Source: Hyphomonadaceae bacterium
GTDB lineage: Bacteria > Pseudomonadota > Alphaproteobacteria > Caulobacterales > Hyphomonadaceae
Assembly: GCA_027485145.1 (NCBI GenBank)
Contig: JAIXRO010000137.1
Span: 1 to 40,843, forward strand
Direction: 5' to 3'
DNA: 40,843 nt
The notes under the pieces were generated by a model that was not told the DNA's origin, did no database searches, and saw only the letters and a list, made by a program, of their open reading frames with translations. This document shows, piece after piece, positions 34,688 through 40,843 of the stretch. Within the stretch, counting starts at the first letter, position 1. The number at the start of each line of letters is the position of its first letter. The translations under genes and the position numbers were made by a program.

Positions 34688-35370
34688 CGGACGTCACCAT
34701 AGCCGCCGTCTCCGGCCGCCGCGAAAAGGCAAAGGCCGAGCGCCGCCTGAAAATCGTGCGGGCCGCGCGCGACCTGATCCGCGAGACGGGAGACACAAAC
34801 CTCTCGATGCGGATGATTGCCCAGCGCGCAGAAGTGAGCCTTGCGACGCCTTATAATCTCTTTGGCTCGAAGCGCGCCGTCGTGATGGCCGTTCTCGAGG
34901 ACGAGCGCGATTTTCTGCACCGCTTCATGAGCCTCAAAGTCGACAACGCCATTGACCGCATATTCGAAGCCAACGCACTCGGGGCTGGATACTTCATACA
35001 GGACCCGGACTTTTACCGGCCCCTCTGGAAGGCGCTTCTGGATACCAATGGCGAGGATGATACCGGCCTTGCAACGCCTGAGCGCCTTGCCCAAACCCGT
35101 GCCGCCTGGCGCTGGCTGCTGACCACGGCACAGGAGGAAGACCTTCTCCGCCGGGATGTGCCGGTTGAAATCCTTGAACGGACGATGTCGCATCTCGGCA
35201 ACGGCCTGATGCTCAGCTGGGCCATGGGAACAATGGCAACCGATGAGCTGCTGCCCGCTTCAGGTCTTGGCTACGCGCTCGTGCTCTACAGCGCCGCGAC
35301 ACCGGCCGGACGCATCCATCTCGACCGGCAGATCACCCGCTACCGCGCGATGACCACCGTCCGGGACTAG
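34684..35370 (+). CDS. TetR-family regulator of the amidohydrolase operon
   Basis: 228 aa. HTH at about 20-66 (RLKIVRAARDLIRETGDTNL, AQRAEVSLATPYNLFGSKRA), then a ligand domain with no named relative. It is the last gene of the operon and translationally coupled to the oxidoreductase, so autoregulation through the palindrome at 29932-29945 is likely. The ligand is probably a pathway intermediate such as an acyl-CoA or the substrate itself. Confidence 0.85.
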   Translation: MTDVTIAAVSGRREKAKAERRLKIVRAARDLIRETGDTNLSMRMIAQRAEVSLATPYNLFGSKRAVVMAVLEDERDFLHRFMSLKVDNAIDRIFEANALGAGYFIQDPDFYRPLWKALLDTNGEDDTGLATPERLAQTRAAWRWLLTTAQEEDLLRRDVPVEILERTMSHLGNGLMLSWAMGTMATDELLPASGLGYALVLYSAATPAGRIHLDRQITRYRAMTTVRD

Positions 35371-35398
35371 CGGCGACCGCGCCGGGCAGAGCACTGGA

Positions 35399-36190
35399 TC
35401 AGGAATACTTTGGCGCCCGCTTCTCCATGAAGGCGGCGATGCCCTCCCGAAAGTTGGGATCGTTGGCGGTCAGGATCTGATTGCGATCCTCGATCGCCAT
35501 CGCGGCTTCGAGGCCGCTGGCATCGACCGCCTGATTAAGACCGTCCTTGGTGAGGCGAAGGCCGAGCGGCGTTGCGTGCAGCATGTCTTCGGCGAAGCTC
35601 ATCGCCTCGGTGAGCATGTCCGCAGACGGAACAACGCGGTTGGCAAGGCCGATCGCATAGGCACGCTCTGCATCGATAAACCGGCCCGTCAGCATGTATT
35701 CGCTGGCGAGGGACTGCCCGATCATGCGCGGCAGGAAGTACGATACGCCCATGTCACAGGCTGTCAGGCCAATCCGGATGAAAGCCGCATTCATGCGCGC
35801 GTCCTCGGAAAGAATACGGATATCCGAGGCCAGGGCCAGCGCAAAGCCGCCGCCGCTGGCTGCGCCCTGCACACAGCTGATGATCGGCTGCGGACACCGG
35901 CGCATCGCGACATAGATTTCCGCAATCGAGCGCTGCTTGTCGAGGCCCTGCTCGATTCCCCCTCTGCCGGCCGCAGACTCCTTCAGATCGAGCCCGGCGC
36001 AGAAAGCGCGCCCTTCGCCGCGGAGCACGACGACCCTCACCGACCGGTCAAAGTACAGCGACTGAAACACCTCTCGAAGCTCCGTGACGAGCTGAGTGTT
36101 CATGGCATTCAGGCGGCTCGGACGGTTCATGATGACATGCAGGACATCATCCGATTTTTCGAGTTTCACTGCGGGCACATCTTCGGTCAT
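35399..36190 (-). CDS. Enoyl-CoA hydratase/isomerase family protein
   Basis: 263 aa from ATG 36190 with GGAGGAG upstream; the longer frame to 36505 is not family-like. Crotonase motifs: MNRPSRLNAMNTQL, GRAFCAGLDLKE, QGAASGGGFALALASDIRI (oxyanion hole) and ACDMGVSYFLPRMIG. At the second catalytic position Asp is seen (CDMG) where many hydratases have Glu, as is usual in this particular subgroup. It acts in beta-oxidation-type degradation of acyl-CoAs and fits the other acyl-CoA genes in the window. Confidence 0.88.
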   Translation of the reverse strand: MTEDVPAVKLEKSDDVLHVIMNRPSRLNAMNTQLVTELREVFQSLYFDRSVRVVVLRGEGRAFCAGLDLKESAAGRGGIEQGLDKQRSIAEIYVAMRRCPQPIISCVQGAASGGGFALALASDIRILSEDARMNAAFIRIGLTACDMGVSYFLPRMIGQSLASEYMLTGRFIDAERAYAIGLANRVVPSADMLTEAMSFAEDMLHATPLGLRLTKDGLNQAVDASGLEAAMAIEDRNQILTANDPNFREGIAAFMEKRAPKYS

Positions 36191-36362
36191 GGCGGTCTCC
36201 TCCGTGGCAGGCTTTAACCATTCCATGCGCCGCTCGCGGCAATCCAGTCCTGACCCTCCGGCACCTTCAGCAAAAAAGCGGGTGCGCGGCGTGCGATGTG
36301 CCGCAAGGCAATGGCTTTCCGCTGGGGTGCACGGCACAAATTGAAGTGCTAGAGGGGCATCC

Positions 36363-37997
36363 ATGTTGCGGATCTCCGAAATCAAGCTGCCCCTCGACCA
36401 CGCACCGGCAGAGTTGCCAGCGGCGATTACGAGCCGGCTTGGCGTGACCGCGGATGACCTGCTGGGCTGGACGATCTGGAAGCGCGCGCATGATGCGCGG
36501 CGCAAATCCGCGATACTCAGCGTCTACATCGTAGACGCTGAAGTGCGGAACGAATCCGAAGTGCGCAAACGCGTGGCCGGCAACCCGCATGTACGCCCGA
36601 CCCCGGATACCTCTTACAAGTCGCCCTTGCCCAAACCCCAACCAGGCCGGCTCAGGCCGGTCGTCATCGGTGCCGGCCCCTGCGGCCTGTTTGCCGGCCT
36701 GATCCTCGCGGAGTTGGGCCTGCGCCCCATCGTGCTCGACCGCGGCAAGGTGGTACGGGAGCGGACGAAGGACACCTGGGGCCTCTGGCGGCGCAGCGAA
36801 CTGAACCCGGAATCGAACGTCCAGTTCGGCGAAGGCGGCGCGGGCACGTTCTCTGACGGCAAACTCTACAGCCAGATCAAGGACCCCCGCTACCTGAGCC
36901 GCAAGGTTCTGACCGAATTCGTGGCGGCCGGTGCCCCGCCGGAAATCCTCATCGACGCCCACCCCCATATCGGGACCTTCCGGCTCGTGACCATGGTCGA
37001 GAGCCTGCGCGCCAAGATCGAAGCTCTCGGCGGCGAATATCGGTTCCAACACCGCGTCACCGACCTGGAGCTTGCTCGCGGCCCGGATGGCGGGCAGCGC
37101 GTTCGCGGCGTTCATCTGCATACGGGAGAATTCCTGGAGGCCGATCACGTGGTGCTCGCGGTCGGGCATTCTTCGCGCGACACTTTCCAGGCACTTTACG
37201 ACCGGGGCGTCCACATCGAAGCCAAGCCCTTCTCGATCGGCTTCCGGATCGAGCACCCGCAGTCCTGGATCGACATGGCGATGTTCGGCCCGTGCGCCGG
37301 CCACCCGGATCTGGGCGCTGCGGCCTACTCACTCTCGCACCACTGCGCCAACGGCCGCACGGTTTACAGCTTCTGCATGTGTCCGGGCGGCACCGTGGTT
37401 GCGGCCGCATCCGAACCGGGCCGCCTCGTCACCAATGGCATGAGCCAGTATTCCCGCAACGAGCGCAACGCGAATGCCGGTTTCGTGGTCGGGATATCTG
37501 AGGCCGACTACCCGAGCGACCATCCGCTGGCGGGCATCGAGCTTCAGCGCGATCTCGAGACGCGCGCCTTTGCCGCCGGTGGGCGCGACTATTTCGCCCC
37601 CGGCCAGCGCGTCGGCGACTTTCTCGCGGCCCGTCCATCAAGCGCGCTCGGCCCCGTGATCCCCAGCTATCGCCCAGGTGTTCGTCCCACGGATCTCGCC
37701 CCTCTGATGCCGGACTATGTCATCGAAGCAATGCGCGAGGCGCTGCCTATCTTCGGCCGCAAGATCCCGCGTTATGATGATCCGGACGCCTTGCTGACCG
37801 GTGTTGAAACCCGGACCTCCTCGCCGATCCGCATCACGCGCGGCGCGGACTTCCAGAGCCTCAACGTGCGCGGCCTGTTCCCGGCCGGCGAAGGGGCGGG
37901 CTATGCGGGCGGCATCCTTTCAGCCGCTGTGGACGGCATCAAGGTCGCTGAAGCCGTCGCCAAAGCGACTGCGGGGTCAAACGTCCTGAAAACCTGA
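36363..37997 (+). CDS. FAD-dependent dehydrogenase, COG2509 type
   Basis: 544 aa, start ATG 36363 with GAGGGG upstream. An N-terminal domain of about 90 residues (ISEIKLPLDHAP, AHDARRKSAILSVYIVDAEV) precedes the dinucleotide motif VVIGAGPCGLFAGLILAELG. ESNVQFGEGGAGTFSDGKLYS and the C-terminal FPAGEGAGYAGGILSAAVDG are diagnostic of the uncharacterised COG2509 flavoproteins. Reaction unknown. It is divergent from the enoyl-CoA hydratase gene across a 172-nt gap with no clear operator. Confidence 0.85.
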   Translation: MLRISEIKLPLDHAPAELPAAITSRLGVTADDLLGWTIWKRAHDARRKSAILSVYIVDAEVRNESEVRKRVAGNPHVRPTPDTSYKSPLPKPQPGRLRPVVIGAGPCGLFAGLILAELGLRPIVLDRGKVVRERTKDTWGLWRRSELNPESNVQFGEGGAGTFSDGKLYSQIKDPRYLSRKVLTEFVAAGAPPEILIDAHPHIGTFRLVTMVESLRAKIEALGGEYRFQHRVTDLELARGPDGGQRVRGVHLHTGEFLEADHVVLAVGHSSRDTFQALYDRGVHIEAKPFSIGFRIEHPQSWIDMAMFGPCAGHPDLGAAAYSLSHHCANGRTVYSFCMCPGGTVVAAASEPGRLVTNGMSQYSRNERNANAGFVVGISEADYPSDHPLAGIELQRDLETRAFAAGGRDYFAPGQRVGDFLAARPSSALGPVIPSYRPGVRPTDLAPLMPDYVIEAMREALPIFGRKIPRYDDPDALLTGVETRTSSPIRITRGADFQSLNVRGLFPAGEGAGYAGGILSAAVDGIKVAEAVAKATAGSNVLKT

Positions 37998-38028
37998 AAG
38001 CCTACCCGGCCTGGACCAACTTCGAACC

Positions 38029-39291
38029 CTATTTAGGCTTGGCACGTCCGCTGGTCGGAATATCCCTGAACGCGACTTCCTTGTCGACGCGGATATCGCC
38101 TGGAAGCCCAAGCACACGTTCTCCGATGATGTTCCGCAGGATTTCGTCCGATCCGCCCTCGATCCGCGTGGCGGGCGAGCGCATCAGCATGGCCTGGAAA
38201 CGCCCCTGCTGCGGGCTGTCGTCGTCCCAGACCACACCGGCCTCGCCCTGCAGATCCAGCGCGAAGATGGCGAGATCCTGCATGGCCGCGCCGGCTACCA
38301 GTTTGCCGATCGAATTTTCAGGTCCGGGTGTCTCACCCTTTGAGAGGGCGGAAATCGCGCGCATCCCTGTATACTTCAAGCCGCTTTGCTTGACCGCAAT
38401 CTGGGCCAGCCTGGAGCGAACTGCGGCGTCTTCAACCGCCGGGCGTCCCTCGATTTCAGCCTCCATGCAAAAGCGGAACAGTTCGGGAAATCCTGTCGAC
38501 ATGCCTGAGCCGATGGACAGCCGCTCGTTCATCAGGGTTGTGAGCGATACTTCCCAACCCTGCCCGACTTCGCCGAGCCGTTGAGCGTCGGGAATGCGCA
38601 CGTCCGTGAAGTAGACCTCATTGAATCCGGACGCACCATTGGCCTGCTTGATCGGCCGGATCTCGACTCCCGGCGAGGTCATCGACAGGAAAAACATCGT
38701 CAATCCCTTGTGCTTCGGGACGTCGGGATTTGTCCGTGTGATGAGCAGTCCCCAATCCGAATGCTGGGCGCCGCTGGTCCAGATCTTCTGACCATTGACG
38801 ATCCAGTCACCCGACCCGTCATCCGCCTTGACTGCGCGCGTGCGCAGGCCAGCGAGATCGGAGCCGCTGGCCGGTTCGGAGAACAGCTGACACCAGATAT
38901 GCTCGCCGCTGGCCAAAGGCGGCAGGAGTTTGCGCTTATGCTCTTCGCTCGCCCAGGCCATGACGGTCGGCCCGCACATGCCGTGCCCGATCGTGAAGAC
39001 GCCCGTAAGGGCCGCGTACGGACCTTCTTCCTGTCCCCAGATCACGCGTTCGATCGGCGTGCGGGCTGCGCCGCCATACTCCTTCGGCCAGTGAAGGCAG
39101 GCCCAACCGGCCTCAGCCTTCTTCTTCTGCCAGGCCTTGCCGGCTGCAATCGGGTCCTCGCTGACGACGCCGTTCGACCCGAAATTCGCGCGTTTCAACT
39201 CGGCTTCAAGATGCGCCGGCGCGTTGGCCTTGATCCAGGCGCGAACTTCGGAACGGAAAGCGGCTTCTTCGGCCGTGTCTTCGAAATCCAT
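38029..39291 (-). CDS. Acyl-CoA dehydrogenase, subunit with catalytic Glu
   Basis: 420 aa from ATG 39291, AGGAGG upstream. CQLFSEPASGSDLAGL and the C-terminal RIEGGSDEILRNIIGERVLGLP are present; the Glu in IEGG aligns with the MCAD-type catalytic Glu, and NERLSIG supplies a second. It sits 16 nt downstream of a second dehydrogenase gene (39308-40432) that lacks the Glu. Such adjacent pairs form alpha2beta2 enzymes in steroid side-chain and similar degradation in other bacteria; I infer the same here. Confidence 0.9.
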   Translation of the reverse strand: MDFEDTAEEAAFRSEVRAWIKANAPAHLEAELKRANFGSNGVVSEDPIAAGKAWQKKKAEAGWACLHWPKEYGGAARTPIERVIWGQEEGPYAALTGVFTIGHGMCGPTVMAWASEEHKRKLLPPLASGEHIWCQLFSEPASGSDLAGLRTRAVKADDGSGDWIVNGQKIWTSGAQHSDWGLLITRTNPDVPKHKGLTMFFLSMTSPGVEIRPIKQANGASGFNEVYFTDVRIPDAQRLGEVGQGWEVSLTTLMNERLSIGSGMSTGFPELFRFCMEAEIEGRPAVEDAAVRSRLAQIAVKQSGLKYTGMRAISALSKGETPGPENSIGKLVAGAAMQDLAIFALDLQGEAGVVWDDDSPQQGRFQAMLMRSPATRIEGGSDEILRNIIGERVLGLPGDIRVDKEVAFRDIPTSGRAKPK

Positions 39292-39307
39292 CTGTCATTT
39301 CCTCCTG

Positions 39308-40432
39308 TCAGGCCGCTGCACCGGCATTGCCGGCACTCATGCGTTCAATCAGCTGAGATTCCCAGGTCGAGAGTGACCCGAGCGAAAGCGCCAGGGCATT
39401 CGAGCGCCGGTAAAACAGATGGCAATCGAACGCCCACGTAAAGCCCATGCCGCCATGGACCTGGATGTTGTTCTTGGCGCAGTGCTGGAACGCGGTCGTC
39501 GCCGAGACCCGCGCCGTCGCCGCAGCGACGGGCAACTCGGCCGCGCCGGACACCAGCGCCCAAGCGCCGTAATAGCAATTCGAACGGGCAAGCGTCGCCG
39601 AAACGTACATGTCGGCGAGCATATGCTTGATCGCCTGGAACGATCCGATCGGGCGGCCAAACGCCATCCGCTCCAGGGCATAGTCTCGCGCCATCTCCAA
39701 TGCCCGGTCCGCGCCTCCCAACTGTTCGAACGCCATCAAGATGGCGGCGCGGTCCAGAACCTGCGAGGCGATGTGCCACCCATCTCCCTTGGTGCCGAGC
39801 AGTTCCGCTGGCGCGCGGTCGAATGAAAGTCGCGCCTGTCCCCGGGTCGGGTCGATCGACTCCAGCCGTTCGCGCCGGACACCTTCACCTTTGAGGTTGA
39901 CCAGATAGAGCGAAAGCTTGCCGCCGCCGTCGCGGGCTGAAACGATGACGAAATCAGCGACGTCTCCATCCGCGACGGGCGACTTCGTGCCGGTCAGTCT
40001 GCCGCCCTCGACTTTGGCATGGATCTTCTCCGGCGACGTGCGTCCCTGTCCCTCGCTCATGGCGAAGGTGCCGATGGCCTCGCCATTCGCCAGCTTCGGC
40101 AGCCACGCTTCCTTCTGCGCTTTCGACCCGGCCGCGAGCAGAAATTCCGCTGCGAGATAAATCGAGGACGAGACCGGCACCGGCGCCATGACCCGGCCGA
40201 GCTCTTCGGCTACTACACACAGCTCCAGATGTGTCAGGCCGGAGCCACCATACTCTTCCGGAATGGCCACGCCGAGGACGCCAAGCTCCGCGAGACCGCG
40301 ATAGACCTCCTTGTCGTAGCTTTCGGGCCCTTCAAGAATGGCGCGGACGGCACTCGGCGGGCATTTTTCGCTGAGGAAGCGCCGCACGTGGTCCCGCAGA
40401 AGCTTCTGATCGTCCGAAAAATCCAGATTCAC
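39308..40432 (-). CDS. Acyl-CoA dehydrogenase, partner subunit lacking catalytic Glu
   Basis: 374 aa from GTG 40432 (GGGAG about 8 nt upstream). MNLDFSDDQKLLRDHVRRFL, IPEEYGGSGL, the FAD region and VHGGMGFTWAFDCHLFYRRS are family-like. The final motif has no Glu (LFYRRSNALALSLG), nor is there one at the helix-G position (DRAAILMA). This is the usual state of the non-catalytic half of heteromeric dehydrogenases. The GTG overlaps the TGA of the small UGA-containing gene upstream. Confidence 0.88.
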   Translation of the reverse strand: MNLDFSDDQKLLRDHVRRFLSEKCPPSAVRAILEGPESYDKEVYRGLAELGVLGVAIPEEYGGSGLTHLELCVVAEELGRVMAPVPVSSSIYLAAEFLLAAGSKAQKEAWLPKLANGEAIGTFAMSEGQGRTSPEKIHAKVEGGRLTGTKSPVADGDVADFVIVSARDGGGKLSLYLVNLKGEGVRRERLESIDPTRGQARLSFDRAPAELLGTKGDGWHIASQVLDRAAILMAFEQLGGADRALEMARDYALERMAFGRPIGSFQAIKHMLADMYVSATLARSNCYYGAWALVSGAAELPVAAATARVSATTAFQHCAKNNIQVHGGMGFTWAFDCHLFYRRSNALALSLGSLSTWESQLIERMSAGNAGAAA

Positions 40433-40596
40433 GTGGCATCTCCCATTCTCACAAAAAGCCGGTCGATCCGGCGAACGCTCTCGACAAGCTCCAAATACTC
40501 CGACCGATTTTCGAGTTGACCCGCGAGCAGGTCAATCCATGCCCCCGAGGCAGCCTCGGGGCAGTTGCAGCTTCAATCGCAGCACCGCAGGCTCAG
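40429..40596 (-). CDS. Candidate small selenoprotein with C-C-D-U-S-C-N-C motif
   Basis: A 56-codon frame that is open only if the UGA at 40575-40573 is read as selenocysteine. It then reads (M)SLRCCD-U-SCNCPEAASGAWIDLLAGQLE ... RIDRLFVRMGDAT. The second half looks like a real amphipathic helix, and the stop overlaps the GTG of the dehydrogenase gene (GTGA), as real genes here do. The only start codon candidate is CTG 40596, which overlaps the UGSC gene's TGA (CTGA), so translation would be by coupling. A perfect 8-bp hairpin follows the UGA (40543-40561). If UGA is a stop, the best remaining start is a TTG leaving about 20 residues. I recognise no family. Five Cys/Sec in eight residues suggest redox or metal chemistry. 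Confidence 0.45.
40543..40561 (-). promoter_or_regulatory. SECIS-like hairpin 2
   Basis: On the minus strand CCCCGAGG-CTG-CCTCGGGG, an 8-bp perfect stem. Eleven nt separate it from the UGA at 40575-40573, so the loop begins 19 nt after the UGA, within the known range for bacterial SECIS elements and equal to hairpin 1. The tri-loop itself starts CT; read as a 5-nt loop (opening the top G-C pair) it starts with G. Confidence 0.45.
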
Positions 40597-40843
40597 CGCA
40601 TGAGCGCGTCGAGGATCGCAGGCAGCGCGCTTTTGGCCTTGGCGCGCATTTCGTCGTCGGTTGCATCTTGGATCGGATGCGGCACCAGAACATAGCGCGC
40701 GTCCGCCATGCCGAGGGCGTTTCGCTGGAAATTGGCGGCTTCATCAAACTCTGACGACGCGATCGAGACCGATGGGATTCCCTGGATTTCAAACCAGACT
40801 GTGTCGTGCAGACTGCACGTCGTACAGGAACCTCAGTCAGCCA
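40593..40843 (-). CDS. UGSC-family selenoprotein, C-terminal part (Sec at UGA 40835-40833)
   Basis: The frame enters from beyond the window edge and stops at 40595-40593. Reading the in-frame UGA at 40835-40833 as Sec gives AD-U-GSCTTCSLHDTVWFE, then QGIPSVSIASSEF, ALGMADARYVLVPHPI and a helical end. This is the UGSC (seleno)protein family, named for the U-G-S-C motif, with the usual later PHPI. Some family members have Cys instead of Sec. A hairpin suited to SECIS function follows (40799-40827). The function is not established; a thiol/selenol redox role is likely. It heads the operon of a second UGA gene and the two dehydrogenases. Ordinary translation would stop at UGA and miss it. Confidence 0.8.
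40799..40827 (-). promoter_or_regulatory. SECIS-like hairpin 1
   Basis: On the minus strand CTGT-ACGA-CGTGCA-GTC-TGCACG-AC-ACAG: a 6-bp upper stem, an internal loop and a 4-bp lower stem, with a GTC loop starting 19 nt after the UGA. A G at the first loop position and 16-37 nt from UGA to loop are the known bacterial SECIS features. Confidence 0.6.

Noticed and set aside
40532..40792. Minus-strand frame of 86 codons at the right end
   Set aside because: It overlaps the UGSC frame, is Arg/Ser-rich, and matches nothing; the UGSC reading with Sec has clear family motifs.

Overview
The window looks like the chromosome of a GC-rich alphaproteobacterium, probably Hyphomonadaceae/Caulobacterales-like. 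The reasons are a large TonB-dependent receptor, an EcfG-type ECF sigma factor, a NodT-type RND efflux operon, several acyl-CoA dehydrogenases, and many genes joined by 4-nt ATGA/GTGA overlaps. The assignment is by gene style only; no rRNA or tRNA is present. I see no insertion sequence, prophage or CRISPR array.

Layout. 1-3.9 kb: end of a DSD1/D-threonine-aldolase-like gene, an acyl-CoA dehydrogenase, a lipoprotein cytochrome c and an acyl-CoA synthetase, closed by a bidirectional terminator. 3.9-6.2 kb: a TonB-dependent receptor on the minus strand. 6.4-18.7 kb: a stress and signalling block. It holds two paralogous small helical proteins, a Crp/Fnr regulator, an Lmo0937-type membrane peptide, a giant CheB-CheR-PAS-histidine kinase-REC-REC-LuxR protein, a SOUL-like protein, a DUF883-like/holin-like pair, the ECF sigma factor, a secreted protein that apparently starts with ACG plus its OmpA-type partner, and a lipid kinase coupled to a metallophosphoesterase. 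18.8-23.1 kb: a TIR-TM-WD40 protein with about 15 repeats, an acidic low-complexity secreted protein and a DUF4344-like metallopeptidase. 23.2-29.8 kb: a TetR repressor divergent from a complete tripartite RND pump, with a palindromic operator between them. 29.9-35.4 kb: a six-gene catabolic operon (LysM-like protein, small unknown, amidohydrolase, epoxide hydrolase, FAD oxidoreductase, TetR) behind a KstR-like palindrome. 35.4-40.8 kb: enoyl-CoA hydratase, a COG2509 flavoprotein, and a minus-strand operon with an acyl-CoA dehydrogenase pair.

The most interesting signal is at the right edge. Upstream of the dehydrogenase pair lies a gene that is open only if a UGA is read as selenocysteine. 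It carries the U-G-S-C motif of the UGSC (seleno)protein family, and a SECIS-like hairpin follows the UGA. Directly after it a second small frame, never annotated by normal rules, contains another in-frame UGA in a C-C-D-U-S-C-N-C motif. It too is followed by a hairpin whose loop is 19 nt from the UGA, the same spacing as in the first gene, and it ends in a GTGA overlap with the dehydrogenase start. This suggests a tandem two-selenoprotein module tied to acyl-CoA metabolism.

The only gene-free stretch over 300 bases is 7960-8274, which holds palindromic regulatory candidates and is described below.
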